A DNA stretch of 64,000 nt from Maribellus sp. YY47 (GCF_023111095.1 NZ_JALGYW010000009.1:1-64000), one strand, 5' to 3'; shown: positions 10,412 to 20,713, counted from the first letter of the stretch. The notes: generated from the letters alone by a model not told the origin. Made by a program: numbers and translations.

Positions 10412-11443
10412 ATGAAGATCTTTAAGTATAGAGTACTCAATCATATCCTGTTTTGGATAGCGATATTTACGTTTTACACCATTCCCTACCTGCTTTCGTA
10501 CGGGTTTGTACTGGAAGCCTTTATCAATCTTATTTATATTCCGGTGGACATTGTCGGGGTGTATTTTGTGATTGAATTCCTGATTCCAAGATATGTCTTC
10601 AAAAAACGAAAACTGATCATTTACTTTTTAGGAACAGTAGCCGTTATCGCACTGAACATCCTTATTTCTCAATTTATAAAATACAACATACAACCGGCCC
10701 TGGGATTTTGGGTAATGCGCCGTCCGCTGCAAACCGAATTGTTTTACGCGCTGCTGAATAATTTTATGATTATTGGCACCGCCACTGCCTTAAAGCTCTT
10801 TAGCTATTCCTACAATATTCAGTTAACAAAGTCAGAACTAGAAAGAAAAACGGTGCAATCGGAATTGGGAATTTTGCGCTCGCAGGTCAATCCTCATTTT
10901 CTGTTCAATGTATTGAACAACATCGATTCGCTGATTTTTGAAGACCGCGAAAAAGCATCGAACGCCATAGTGCTCCTCTCGAAAATTATGCGGTACATGC
11001 TTCAGGAATCGACACGCGAAGAGGTAAATCTAGAGAAAGAAATGGAGTACATACACGATTACCTCGAATTAGCTCAATTGAGTTTTAGCTCCCCCGATTT
11101 TGTGCGTTTCGAAATGCAGGGAACCGCCGTTGGCAAAGAAGTTCCTCCCCTGCTTTTTATCCCAATCATCGAAAACGCGGTAAAACACTGCAACAAGCAA
11201 TCGCCTGTTCCGGGAATTGAAATTGAATTCAAAATAAGTGATGAGTGTATTGAATTACGCACCAGCAACTATGTAAAACGAAACGATTTCAAACTTCCTG
11301 ACAATGGCTCGGGAACCGGTTTGAAAAACGTTGAAAAACGTTTAAAACTGCTGCATGGCGACAATTTCACTTTTGATATCAACCGGAATATGGATAAATT
11401 TGAAGTGAATATCAAAGTTCCAATTAAACGAACGCTGAAATGA
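10412..11443 (+). CDS. LytS/YehU-type sensor histidine kinase
   Basis: Four N-terminal membrane segments (about residues 8-130) are followed by a coiled linker and a His_kinase domain with the motif LRSQVNPHFLFNVLNNIDSL, whose histidine is the predicted phosphorylation site. A degenerate HATPase follows, with PIIENAVKHC and GTGLKNVEKRL. There is no periplasmic sensor domain. The stop overlaps the start of the following LytTR regulator by 4 bp (ATGA), so they form a cognate pair. The signal is unknown. Confidence 0.93.
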   Translation: MKIFKYRVLNHILFWIAIFTFYTIPYLLSYGFVLEAFINLIYIPVDIVGVYFVIEFLIPRYVFKKRKLIIYFLGTVAVIALNILISQFIKYNIQPALGFWVMRRPLQTELFYALLNNFMIIGTATALKLFSYSYNIQLTKSELERKTVQSELGILRSQVNPHFLFNVLNNIDSLIFEDREKASNAIVLLSKIMRYMLQESTREEVNLEKEMEYIHDYLELAQLSFSSPDFVRFEMQGTAVGKEVPPLLFIPIIENAVKHCNKQSPVPGIEIEFKISDECIELRTSNYVKRNDFKLPDNGSGTGLKNVEKRLKLLHGDNFTFDINRNMDKFEVNIKVPIKRTLK

Positions 11444-12183
11444 AAATGAATTGCATTGCCGTTGACGACGAGCTTCTGGCCTTAAAAAAGATACAACGAT
11501 TTGCCGAGAAGATCGACTACCTGAATCTTTTGGGAACGTTCGACAATGCGCTTTCCACCTTTTCTTTTCTGCGTGAAAACCAGGTCGACCTGATTTTTCT
11601 CGATATTCAGATGGATGAATTCACCGGCATTCAGTTGCTCGAAACCATCAAAGATCCGCCTTACGTTATCCTTACAACCGCTTACAACGAATATGCACTT
11701 AAGGCATATGAACTTGACGTGGTGGATTACCTGTTAAAACCCATCCCCTTTGATCGTTTTGTAAAAGCCGTCGAAAAAGTGTATGCCCGCTTTCTGAAAG
11801 ATCAGAACCAACGCCAGGTAGCACAGGTAAATCCAATTCAAAACCAGCCCCACAGCGATCAGCCCGATTATATGTTTATCAAATCGGGGAGTAAAACCGT
11901 TAAAGTGTATTTTAACAAAATATTGTACATCGAGGGGCAGCGTGATTACCTGCAAATTCATACCGAAGACAGCAAAATCATGACCTTGCTGAATTTCAAG
12001 AAAATGCAGGAATTACTTGATCCGCAAAAATTTGTGCGAGTACATAAATCCTACATCATCGCGCTCGATAAAATTGATTACATCGAAAATCACGCCATTA
12101 AAATCCGGAAAAAACTGATACCGGTTAGCAGTACTTATAAAGTGGCATTCTTTAACCTGCTGAATAAAAATAATTTTATTTAG
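11440..12183 (+). CDS. LytTR-family response regulator
   Basis: This 247-residue protein has an N-terminal receiver domain (about 3-120) with phospho-acceptor Asp55 in LIFLDIQMDE and a conserved Lys in LLKPIPFDRFVKAV. A C-terminal LytTR DNA-binding domain (about 145-245) contains FIKSGSKTVKV, KILYIEGQRDYLQIHT and FVRVHKSYII. It is translationally coupled to the histidine kinase upstream. Targets are unknown; the next gene, the S12-like lipoprotein, has its own leader. Confidence 0.95.
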   Translation: MKMNCIAVDDELLALKKIQRFAEKIDYLNLLGTFDNALSTFSFLRENQVDLIFLDIQMDEFTGIQLLETIKDPPYVILTTAYNEYALKAYELDVVDYLLKPIPFDRFVKAVEKVYARFLKDQNQRQVAQVNPIQNQPHSDQPDYMFIKSGSKTVKVYFNKILYIEGQRDYLQIHTEDSKIMTLLNFKKMQELLDPQKFVRVHKSYIIALDKIDYIENHAIKIRKKLIPVSSTYKVAFFNLLNKNNFI

Positions 12184-12256
12184 ACCTTCAGCCCGATAAA
12201 GTCAAAAATCATTTCAACCTTTTTTTGAATTACGCTCCCACTTTTCCCGAAATCCT

Positions 12257-12264
12257 TATTTTTG
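12257..12264 (+). promoter_or_regulatory. possible -7 element before the S12-like lipoprotein
   Basis: TATTTTTG fits TAnnTTTG, 31 bp before the ATG at 12296. The nearest upstream TTG is about 29 bases away, longer than the usual 19-20, so support is partial. Confidence 0.3.
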
Positions 12265-12295
12265 GGGCTGTTTTTAAAATCTAAATCTAAACAGT

Positions 12296-13423
12296 ATGAG
12301 ACAAAACCTGCAAGTAACACTGCTTATTTTGATGTTGTTTGGTCTTACCAACTGCAAAAAGACCACACCCAACATTTTTTACAAAAAGCAATACGTCAAA
12401 GAAATAAAGGAAGCGCGCAAGGAAGCAACCTTCTTTACCGCCCGGAATTTCATTCCCGGATCAAGTGCAGCCATTTACTTTAAAGGTGAGTTGATCTATT
12501 CGGAAGGAATTGGCCTGGCCTCTTCCGACTTGGACGTACCCGTTACCCGGAAAACCAAATTCAGGATAGGCGAACTTTCTCAGTTGTTCACCAGCGCCAT
12601 TTACAATAAACTACTGGAAGAAGGTACACTAAGCGAAGATTCTGCCATCCAGAAATACTATCCGCAATTTCCCGTAAAAAGCAGTACCATTACGCCGCAA
12701 CTTTTGGCCTACGAAACAGCGGGGATTACAACTCCGATGTCAGAAGACAAATACAGGGGAGGCATAAACATAAGCCTCGAAAAAGCGATCGACCGTTTCA
12801 AGGATACTCCGCTCTCGCTTGAACCCAACATATACCAGATTCCCAGCATTTACAACTACAACTTACTGGGAGTTGTTATGGAGAAAGCAAGCGGGAAAAA
12901 CTATCGCAAGTTGTTAACGGAATATGTTACCGATACTTTGAACCTGGAAAACACCGAAATCGACAATGTGCTGACATCGATCAAAAACCGAAGCAATTTT
13001 TTTGAATTGAACCTGGTCTCGCAGGTCACAAACAGCATGTTCTACGATTTACGACAAAATGTATCTTCCGAAGGTCTGCTTTCAAATGCTGAAGATTTGG
13101 CAACGTTTGGAAATGCCATCCTTCATTCCGAATATTTCAGCGGTGTACGTGATAGAATTTTCAAAAAAATTGTTTTAAAAAATGGACAGGAAGCCAATAT
13201 GGCTAACGGCTGGGTGATATACAACGACAGAGAAGGACGCCTAATTTACGGTCGACAGGGAAGCGTGCCCGGAGGCGGCGGATCGCTGATTATGTACCCT
13301 GAATACGATCTGGTGGTGGCTTTTACCTGCAATGTAACTGCATCGCTCGACGAAACTCCGGTTTTTTCGATGGCAGCCCCTTTCCTTCCCGAAATTCAGC
13401 CGGAAACAGAAGAAAAGCAATAG
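12296..13423 (+). CDS. lipoprotein with beta-lactamase/S12 fold, catalytic residues missing
   Basis: This 375-residue protein has a lipoprotein signal (LFGLTNC, Cys20). The overall pattern follows the serine beta-lactamase/penicillin-binding class C family: FRIGELSQLFTSAIYNKLLEEG, LLAYETAGITTP, YNYNLLGVVMEKASGKNY and GSVPGGGGSLIMYPEYDLVV. The catalytic motifs are lost. S-x-x-K reads E93-L-S-Q96, Y-S-N reads P183-S-I185, and H-x-G reads R-Q-G. A hydrolase activity is therefore unlikely; it may bind a peptidoglycan-like ligand or act as a scaffold. The reading frame is intact, so the change looks like a stable state rather than decay. Confidence 0.8.
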   Translation: MRQNLQVTLLILMLFGLTNCKKTTPNIFYKKQYVKEIKEARKEATFFTARNFIPGSSAAIYFKGELIYSEGIGLASSDLDVPVTRKTKFRIGELSQLFTSAIYNKLLEEGTLSEDSAIQKYYPQFPVKSSTITPQLLAYETAGITTPMSEDKYRGGINISLEKAIDRFKDTPLSLEPNIYQIPSIYNYNLLGVVMEKASGKNYRKLLTEYVTDTLNLENTEIDNVLTSIKNRSNFFELNLVSQVTNSMFYDLRQNVSSEGLLSNAEDLATFGNAILHSEYFSGVRDRIFKKIVLKNGQEANMANGWVIYNDREGRLIYGRQGSVPGGGGSLIMYPEYDLVVAFTCNVTASLDETPVFSMAAPFLPEIQPETEEKQ

Positions 13424-13516
13424 CATGATTAACCGCCTGGCGAATAACATTAAAACAGGCGAATAGTAAAGGGTTTCTGTAAAAAGTTTTAAATTAGTGA
13501 GGTAACTAAACTTTTT

Positions 13517-14146
13517 ATGGAAACCCTTATTCTTTTAGGATTGATCATCGGCCTCGCAGCAGGCGTTGCCGCAACGCACTTTGTGTACAAATCAAGAACA
13601 GAAAAACAGCTCCACAGCCAGTCGGTTCTGTTACTCGAAAAAATAAAACAAGTGTGCAAGCTGATCACGGTAGAAGGCGAATTCTCTGAGATTTTTACCC
13701 ACCGCGATGAAAAAATACTGTTCTTTAAACTTTTCCAGGCCAAGAAAAAGGCACTGCTGATCATCAAAGCCAAAGTAATGATCGGCTTCGATCTCACACA
13801 GATCAACATCGAAATAAATGCACCCAAAAAACAGGTGCGCCTCTCTGGTTTTCCCCAGCCCGAAATATTAAGCATCGATAGCGACCTGGAATATTACGAT
13901 ATACAAAAAGGTCTGATCAATAAATTCTCGGAAAACGATCTGAATAACATGACGAAAAGATCCAAAGAACTGATCCGTGAAAAAGTAGAAAACAGTCATC
14001 TAATTCTAATCGCCCGCCAGCAGGCCAACGACACAGTTGCCGTGATGCGTGAATTAATTGAATCGGTGGGTTGGGAACTGATAACCGAAAACATGGCTTT
14101 GGACGGCACGACAGAAAAAGCAGGCCTGAATGCCTCCCCTTCCTGA
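13517..14146 (+). CDS. DUF4230 membrane-anchored protein
   Basis: This 209-residue protein has one N-terminal membrane helix (METLILLGLIIGLAAGVAAT) followed by a soluble domain. VLLLEKIKQVCKLITVEGEFSEIF and LIIKAKVMIGFDLTQINIEI match the DUF4230 family, common in Bacteroidota and of unknown function. It is expected to be anchored in the inner membrane with the domain outside. It lies 93 bp after the S12-like lipoprotein on the same strand. Confidence 0.8.
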   Translation: METLILLGLIIGLAAGVAATHFVYKSRTEKQLHSQSVLLLEKIKQVCKLITVEGEFSEIFTHRDEKILFFKLFQAKKKALLIIKAKVMIGFDLTQINIEINAPKKQVRLSGFPQPEILSIDSDLEYYDIQKGLINKFSENDLNNMTKRSKELIREKVENSHLILIARQQANDTVAVMRELIESVGWELITENMALDGTTEKAGLNASPS

Positions 14147-14313
14147 ACGCTTATTCTGAATTACACCTTAATTCTCTGTAAAAAATACCTCGTTGTCAGC
14201 AAATTAATTTGGGCAAAAATCAGAAACAAAAAATTAGTTATAACTTGCCTGGGTAAAATCAGGTAATCACTTCAGAAGCTCCATAAGGAGCAGAAATCAT
14301 TAAATCGAAAGAA

Positions 14314-15141
14314 ATGAACAACTTCAGAATCATACAGGTACTTTTTCTGGTTGTTGTAGCCGGACTGTTTCAATCGTGCGATAGCAATAAAAAAAACTGG
14401 GAAATCAAAGGAACGGCTGAATCCGAATCAATGGTTTTTCTCTATCGGCTTTATCCGGAAGCGAGCCTGATTGACTCCACGCAAACCAATCACCGAAAGT
14501 TTACCTTCGCGGGAGAAAACGGCGACGAAAGACTTGAACCGTTCTGCCTGGTTTTCGGTGAAGATCAAAAAACCGAACTGATTTGTATGCTGCGCAATGG
14601 CGATCATTTGAAATTACAGCCTGACAAACAAGCCGGTCCCAGCTTTTCAGGAACTGAGATTTCGGACGACCTGAATAAATATTACACGTTCAAAAAGTTG
14701 GAAAAACAACTGAACGCAGATCTTTTAAAAGAGTTGAATGAAACTCCTGCTGACGATGATGGCCGCGATCAGAAAATGATTTCGTACCGCGAAAAAGTGC
14801 AAAACCTCGAAAACGAAAAAACAGAATTTCTCCGGTCGATCGTTTTTCCGGGATTGAATGGTTACCTGGTTTTAAAAGAGCTACAGCATTCCGGAGTAGT
14901 GGAAAAAGAAGTTGTCGGCAAATACCGCGATGCACTTACAGCCGAAGGCGCATTAACCGACTACGGGATAAAAGTCCATCGTATTTACGAGTTTTTTGAC
15001 GCCTATGCTTTAAGCCGCGAAATGGAAATCCTTGATTCAGCTACTATTAGCGAACGATACAACAAACTTAGCGAAGAAAACAAAACCTCAGCATTTGCCA
15101 AAATAGTAGAACAGTATTTGCTAAAATTAAAAACAGAATAA
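14314..15141 (+). CDS. lipoprotein with DUF4369-like domain
   Basis: This 275-residue protein has a lipobox FQSC after a short hydrophobic signal. The N-terminal part, IKGTAESESMVFLYRLYPEA then IDSTQTNHRKFTFAG, resembles DUF4369, a beta domain usually found ahead of a thioredoxin-like domain in Bacteroidota. Here the thioredoxin domain is absent and the rest is helical and charged. The function is unknown. Confidence 0.65.
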   Translation: MNNFRIIQVLFLVVVAGLFQSCDSNKKNWEIKGTAESESMVFLYRLYPEASLIDSTQTNHRKFTFAGENGDERLEPFCLVFGEDQKTELICMLRNGDHLKLQPDKQAGPSFSGTEISDDLNKYYTFKKLEKQLNADLLKELNETPADDDGRDQKMISYREKVQNLENEKTEFLRSIVFPGLNGYLVLKELQHSGVVEKEVVGKYRDALTAEGALTDYGIKVHRIYEFFDAYALSREMEILDSATISERYNKLSEENKTSAFAKIVEQYLLKLKTE

Positions 15142-15279
15142 ACATTTGTTTTATGGCTCCGTTATTCAATCTAACAACTAAGAAAAAAAATGAAATTTCG
15201 CCCGTCGAAAAAGGTAAAAATGCCAAATTGAATAAGAGGCATAATTTCATAAAAAACTAACCTATTTTACCGCTTATAA

Positions 15280-18200
15280 ATGTTCAAAATATTCATCCAG
15301 AATGCAGCATTGTTGCTCACTTTATCCTTTCTGAGTGGAACCATCAAATTCTATCGCCCCAAAAAAGACATTTATTATCGGCTCATCAACGGAACGTGGT
15401 TTGGATTGGTAGCTATTGCTGCAATGATGATGCCCTATCAGTACCAGACCGGTACAATCTACGACGGACGTTCGGTTGTAATGACCCTGGCCGGGCTTTG
15501 GGGAGGTGGCATTCCTGTCCTCATTTCAATTGTGCTTGCAGGAGCTTACCGGATATATATTGGGGGTATCGGGATATATGTGGGCGTAACAACCATTGTA
15601 TTATCCGGATTAACCGGATTGATATTTCGCTACTATTTGCGCGACCGTATATACAAAGTTAACCTCTCCATCTTTATTGGTATTGGTCTGGTTTCTCAAC
15701 TTGTGGTGATGGTCAGCCAATTTATGCTCCCGATAGAACCCATTCAGCTTTTTAAAAAGATATGGGCTCCGTTTCTGGTAATCTTTCCTTTAATATTTGC
15801 TTTTATTGCCCGTTTATTCCAGGTCATCGACAGGTACATATACGGAGAGCAAAGAATCAGAGCTGCTGAAGAACTTTACAGAACTACTTTACTGAGCATT
15901 GGTGATGCTGTAATTTGTACAGATGCATATGGGAAAATTACGCAAATGAACGCGGTAGCTGAAAATCTGACCGGATGGAAATTTTCGGAAGCAGAAAACA
16001 AAGAACTGGAAAAAGTTTTCCGGATTATCAATGAATTCAACAGAGAGAAGGTCGAAAGCCCGGTAGAAAGAGTGCTCAGCGAAGGGAAAATTGTTGGACT
16101 GGGCAACCATACCCTACTCCTTTCAAAAGACGGGAATGAAATCCCCATCGCCGACAGTGGAGCTCCCATAAAAAATAAAGAAAATCAAATCATCGGAGTT
16201 GTTCTCGTTTTCAGAGACCAATCAGCAGAAAGAGAACAACAATTAATTCTTGAAAAAAGTGAAGCCAGGTACCGCGAACGCGAATTCTGGTTAAGGGAAT
16301 CGCAACGAATCGGGAAAATCGGCACCTATGAGTTCAATATCCGGGAAGACTGCTGGACTTCTTCTGAAGTACTCGATAATATATTCGGAATAAAAGCAGA
16401 TAGTGAAAAAACGACAGCCACCTGGATGAATCTGATACATCCGGATGATCGAAAAATGATGACCGAGTACTTTAAGAATCGTGTTGCCGAAAAGCAGACC
16501 TTTTTTGATTTGGAATACAGAATCAGCCGCAGCGACAACGGAGAGGAACGCTGGGTAAACGGGCAGGGAGAATGTCAGTTTGACGATTCTCAAAACCCAT
16601 TACGGATAATCGGTACCATACAGGACATTACCGATCGAAAACGGTTTGAACAGCAACTCAAAGAAAGTGAAGAAAGATTTCGGAATTCAATCCTTATGGC
16701 TCCCATTCCCATCATGGTTCACGACGAAACCGGTAAAATACTAAACCTGAGTGAAGGATGGACACACTTTTCGGGTTACACACTTGATGAATTGCCTGAC
16801 CTGGATACCTGGACACAAAAAGCATTTGGAGACCAGGCCGAAGAAAGAAAAAATTTCATCAATAGCCTGTACGATAAACCCCAAACTGTATTTAGCGGTG
16901 AGTATGAGATTACCGCTAAAAGCGGCGCTAAACGAATCTGGTATTTTTACCATACCCCTCTTGGCATAAGCGGTGGTAAAAGGATAATGCTAAACATTGC
17001 TCCCGATGTTACACAACGGATTCGGACGAAGAAAGAACTACAGGAAAGCGAGAGCGCCTATCGTTTACTTTTCGAAAATCATATTGCAGTAAAATTACTC
17101 ATCGATCCGGAGGATGGCTCTATTGTAAGAGCCAATCAGGCTGCAGCTGATTTTTATGGATGGAGCATCGATGAACTTCAGAATATGAAGATCACCCAGA
17201 TTAACTGTATGCCCGAAACGAATGTTTTGGGCTACATCAACACAACACTGGAGAGTAAACGCCTAAGTATTGATTTCAAACACCGACTGGCAAACGGGGA
17301 AATTAAAGATGTTGAAGTTTTCAGCAACAGGATAGACTATCGGGGAAAACAGATATTACACAGCATTATTCACGATGTAACCGAAAAAAAACAATTGTTT
17401 CGGGAATTGGTGGCAGCAAAAGAAGAAGCTGAAGAAAGCGAGCGCCTGAAATCGGCTTTTCTGGCCAATGTAAGCCACGAGATAAGAACGCCACTCAACG
17501 GTATTGTTGGCTTCAGTAACATCCTCGCCCACGACGAAAACCTGCCGATGAACGAAAAAGCCGAGTTTGCTCAGATCATTAACAAAAGTTCTGAAGGCTT
17601 GCTGAAAATCATTAACGATATTCTCGACATATCAAGGCTGGAAACGGGCAAAACAACCATCGATGAAAAACCGTTCGAAGTTGGTGGTATGCTGGATAAT
17701 ATAAATTCCATATTCCAAAAGCGCCTGTCTGACAGCAAGCAAAACATTGGTTTTCAACTGCTGTCAAAGAAACCCGAAAAACCCGTTTTTATAAAAGGAG
17801 ACGAAGAGCGAATAACGCAGATTTTCTCAAACCTACTTGATAATGCCATTCGGTTTACTCACAAAGGAGAAATATGCTTTGGCGTTTCTTCGGTAAGTGA
17901 AACTGAACTTGAGTTTTTTGTTTCGGATACAGGCGTGGGTATTGAAAAAGAAAATCAACAACTCGTTTTCGAACGTTTTACGCAGGCAGACTCAGGGACT
18001 TCGAGAAGTTACGGAGGCACAGGGCTGGGACTTGCTATTGTGAAAAAACTGCTCGAAATGATGAACAGCGAAATTCATCTCGAATCGGAGCCCAACAAAG
18101 GCACACGCTTCTGGTTCAAACTTCCCTGTCTGTCGATCGATCTCAGCACCGCACCAACCACCACTGACAACCAGCTAACAGAAACTCACGAAGCAAAAAA

Positions 18201-18561
18201 GAAAAACACCGAAACGAAGATCCTGGTTGTGGAAGATGACATCGCCAGTCTTTTTTATTTCCGGCAGGTACTCGGAAAAATTTACTCCAACCTGTTTTTT
18301 GCAGAAAACGGAGCCAAAGCACTGGAACTGTTCGAATCGGAAGCTCCCGACATTATTTTAATTGATATTGGCCTTCCGGATATGAGCGGACTGGAAGTCA
18401 TCCGGAAAATACGTGAAACCGACAGCCAGGTAAGGATCATTGTTCAAACCGCTTACGTCATGCCCGAGGATGAGCGGAATGCGCGCGAGGCAGGGTGCAA
18501 CGACTTTTTCACAAAACCGGTAAAAACACAATTGCTTCTGGAAAAGTTACAGGCTAATTGA
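15280..18561 (+). CDS. hybrid sensor histidine kinase, 5TM-LYT plus multiple PAS
   Basis: This 1093-residue membrane protein starts with a 5TM receptor of the LytS type (about 1-190), including the GLWGGGIPVLISIVLAGAYR segment. Four PAS/PAC domains follow (about 205-320, 335-455, 460-590, 595-705). HisKA has SAFLANVSHEIRTPLNG, HATPase has NLLDNAIRFTHKG and GGTGLGLAIVKKL, and a C-terminal receiver (about 975-1090) has ILVVEDD, IILIDIGLPDMSG and the KPV lysine. It probably relays phosphate to a separate phosphotransfer protein. No dedicated partner is adjacent. Confidence 0.93.
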   Translation: MFKIFIQNAALLLTLSFLSGTIKFYRPKKDIYYRLINGTWFGLVAIAAMMMPYQYQTGTIYDGRSVVMTLAGLWGGGIPVLISIVLAGAYRIYIGGIGIYVGVTTIVLSGLTGLIFRYYLRDRIYKVNLSIFIGIGLVSQLVVMVSQFMLPIEPIQLFKKIWAPFLVIFPLIFAFIARLFQVIDRYIYGEQRIRAAEELYRTTLLSIGDAVICTDAYGKITQMNAVAENLTGWKFSEAENKELEKVFRIINEFNREKVESPVERVLSEGKIVGLGNHTLLLSKDGNEIPIADSGAPIKNKENQIIGVVLVFRDQSAEREQQLILEKSEARYREREFWLRESQRIGKIGTYEFNIREDCWTSSEVLDNIFGIKADSEKTTATWMNLIHPDDRKMMTEYFKNRVAEKQTFFDLEYRISRSDNGEERWVNGQGECQFDDSQNPLRIIGTIQDITDRKRFEQQLKESEERFRNSILMAPIPIMVHDETGKILNLSEGWTHFSGYTLDELPDLDTWTQKAFGDQAEERKNFINSLYDKPQTVFSGEYEITAKSGAKRIWYFYHTPLGISGGKRIMLNIAPDVTQRIRTKKELQESESAYRLLFENHIAVKLLIDPEDGSIVRANQAAADFYGWSIDELQNMKITQINCMPETNVLGYINTTLESKRLSIDFKHRLANGEIKDVEVFSNRIDYRGKQILHSIIHDVTEKKQLFRELVAAKEEAEESERLKSAFLANVSHEIRTPLNGIVGFSNILAHDENLPMNEKAEFAQIINKSSEGLLKIINDILDISRLETGKTTIDEKPFEVGGMLDNINSIFQKRLSDSKQNIGFQLLSKKPEKPVFIKGDEERITQIFSNLLDNAIRFTHKGEICFGVSSVSETELEFFVSDTGVGIEKENQQLVFERFTQADSGTSRSYGGTGLGLAIVKKLLEMMNSEIHLESEPNKGTRFWFKLPCLSIDLSTAPTTTDNQLTETHEAKKKNTETKILVVEDDIASLFYFRQVLGKIYSNLFFAENGAKALELFESEAPDIILIDIGLPDMSGLEVIRKIRETDSQVRIIVQTAYVMPEDERNAREAGCNDFFTKPVKTQLLLEKLQAN

Positions 18562-18607
18562 TCAACATCTTCCCTGCTCTGCTTTTAATCAGATCGTAAA
18601 GTTGTAC

Positions 18608-18640
18608 AACTTCAGCAAAGTAATAATGCTTGCTGAAGTT
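18608..18640. terminator. hairpin between convergent genes
   Basis: A perfect 11-bp stem, AACTTCAGCAA (18608-18618) with TTGCTGAAGTT (18630-18640), lies 46 bp after the kinase stop. There is no long T-run, so termination is plausible but not certain. Confidence 0.45.
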
Positions 18641-18672
18641 TACCAGATATAAATCTGATTCGAAACTAAATG

Positions 18673-18716
18673 AAAAAAAAGTTGACTACCCCTTAGCAAA
18701 GAAAGGAATAGTCAAC
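18673..18716 (-). terminator. terminator of the Gfo/Idh/MocA gene
   Basis: Read on the minus strand, a stem GTTGACTA / TAGTCAAC (18709-18716 with 18681-18688), with further pairing in the loop, is followed by eight T residues. It lies about 50 bp after the oxidoreductase stop. Confidence 0.85.
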
Positions 18717-18767
18717 CTGAAAATGTTCTTTATTTATCAGTACTTATTATCCTGAATACAAACCGAT

Positions 18768-20237
18768 TTACAAGCTCCACCCATTGCGGTAGGTATGTTT
18801 TATCCATTCAGCACACATTTCCTGCGCATTCCATTTCACCATTTTCTTCGACTCGCTTTCCACTGACTGGGTAACTACATCCGAAGTGAAGGGGAACAGT
18901 TCTGTTGTCCTCAGTGTTTCATCCGGCGCAATATTGGTGACTTTCATATTTTCGGCGTCCCAAAGCAGCGTTTTCTGCAGCGACTGCATCCGTACCGCCA
19001 GGTTTCCCATTACCACCATTTCGTTAAACGGGCCGGCATATTCGAAACAGGAAGCTGGTTTTCCACCATTTTTACAGCAATTAACAAAATGCATCTCGTG
19101 CCGTCCTCCGCCATTCGGATCATCTGAAATCCTTTCGAGCGTAACTTTTGTTTCGGGCACAATTTCCTCACCATTTTGGTATACCTTCCATTTGTCGCCA
19201 TAGGCTTCAGCAATAAGAATAGCTTTGCTACCAATAAACATAAAACCTCCGCCGGGATTCATCGGTGCATTAACCGGCAAATGGAAAGGCCGTGCGGGCA
19301 TTAATCCGCCATCGTACCAGGTTAGTTCCAGTTCGGGAAGAGCGCAGTACGGCAGATTTTTTCTTGCCGGAAAAAGATACGAAACCTTTGCCGATACCGG
19401 TGCACTTTCGGTATTTACCAGCGACGAACTGGCCTGGAACGCTATTGGGGCACCCAGCTGAAGGGCATAGTTGGGAACATCAAGCAGGTGACAGCCCATA
19501 TCGCCAAGCGCGCCGGTACCAAAATCCCACCAGCCGCGCCATATCCACGGATGGTATTCAGCATTGTACGCCCGCATTTTTGCAGGTCCTATAAATAAAT
19601 CCCAATCCAAAGTGTCGGGTACTTTTTCTTCTTTCAGGGGTTTGGGCATTCCCTGCCGCCAAATGGGCCGGTTGGTCCAAACGTGGGCTTCGCGTATTTC
19701 TCCCAAACATCCGCTATGAACCACCTCGGCCACTTCATAAACCGTATCTTTCGAGTGGCCTTCGTTACCCATTTGAGTAACCACCCCGGTTTCTTTGGCC
19801 AGCTTTGTCAGGTACCGCGATTCCCACACCGAATGCGTTAGTGGTTTTTGCAGGTAAACATGTTTTCCCAATTGCATGGCAGCAGCAGCCGGCAGCGCAT
19901 GGGTATGGTCGGGCGTGGCAATAACCACCGCATCAATATCTTTTTGCTTTTCCAGCATTTCCCGGTAGTCCTTCCATTTTGTTGCTTTCGGATAGGTCTT
20001 GAAAACCGGATCGGCATAGCTCCAATCCACGTCGCACATGGCCACCATGTTTTGCCCGGGCATATTTTTCAGGTTAACAGCTCCCTTGCTGCCAATGCCA
20101 ATTCCGGCAATGTTTAATTTATCACTTGGTGCAATGTGCCCCATTCCCGACACAGCATGGCTCGGAACAATGGAGAAACCGGCTGCAGCAACAGCAGTGG
20201 TTCCGATAAAATTTCGTCGATTGAATTTTTTGTTCAT
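18768..20237 (-). CDS. Tat-exported Gfo/Idh/MocA-family oxidoreductase
   Basis: This 489-residue protein begins with a twin-arginine signal (KKFNRRNFIGTTAVAAAGFS), so it is probably folded with its NAD(P) cofactor and exported to the periplasm. The Rossmann fold reads IAGIGIGSKGAVNLKN, followed by VAMCDVDW and VVIATPDHTHALPAAAAMQL. The catalytic lysine loop is LQKPLTHS rather than the usual EKP. The C-terminal half is the family's sheet domain. Such exported members often act on sugars or inositols; no glycan locus is adjacent, so the substrate is unknown. It is monocistronic, with its own terminator. Confidence 0.88.
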   Translation of the reverse strand: MNKKFNRRNFIGTTAVAAAGFSIVPSHAVSGMGHIAPSDKLNIAGIGIGSKGAVNLKNMPGQNMVAMCDVDWSYADPVFKTYPKATKWKDYREMLEKQKDIDAVVIATPDHTHALPAAAAMQLGKHVYLQKPLTHSVWESRYLTKLAKETGVVTQMGNEGHSKDTVYEVAEVVHSGCLGEIREAHVWTNRPIWRQGMPKPLKEEKVPDTLDWDLFIGPAKMRAYNAEYHPWIWRGWWDFGTGALGDMGCHLLDVPNYALQLGAPIAFQASSSLVNTESAPVSAKVSYLFPARKNLPYCALPELELTWYDGGLMPARPFHLPVNAPMNPGGGFMFIGSKAILIAEAYGDKWKVYQNGEEIVPETKVTLERISDDPNGGGRHEMHFVNCCKNGGKPASCFEYAGPFNEMVVMGNLAVRMQSLQKTLLWDAENMKVTNIAPDETLRTTELFPFTSDVVTQSVESESKKMVKWNAQEMCAEWIKHTYRNGWSL

Positions 20238-20713
20238 TGTTATTGGTTTTAGTTGAATAGAATGTTCGATTAATGCCGATTTTGAACGTTGAATTTACCC
20301 ATAAAATGAGACTCCTGAAAGAGCAACACTCGTATTGAACGATTATTATTTCAAAATAACCAATTCTCAATTTTGAATGTAAAATATCCAACAAAATCTT
20401 GAAAATGGGATATTGGGAATTCTACGTTGAATATTCTGCATTAAAAACTAAGAACAATTCCGCGATAGGAGTAAAATTTTTTACGTTCATTTTTGTTGGT
20501 GATTCCTGAGAATCACGACTGTTTTATTCACTGATAATTAGGAATCTATATTCTGAATAAGTAGTTGTTCCAAAAAGTTGTTCTAGAGCATTTAACTTGA
20601 AATTTTGCTCATAAAGCCGTAATTTGAAAATGAAATACCTGAGAGCACCTTTTCTTCAAAAACAAAATTTTGCGATAGCCCGGCCAAGCTCAAAGTGTTT
20701 CCATAAAAGGCAA
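20238..20713. other. gene-free AT-rich stretch
   Basis: About 475 bp upstream of the oxidoreductase, expected to hold its promoter. No credible reading frame was found on either strand, and I saw no repeat or RNA gene. Confidence 0.5.
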
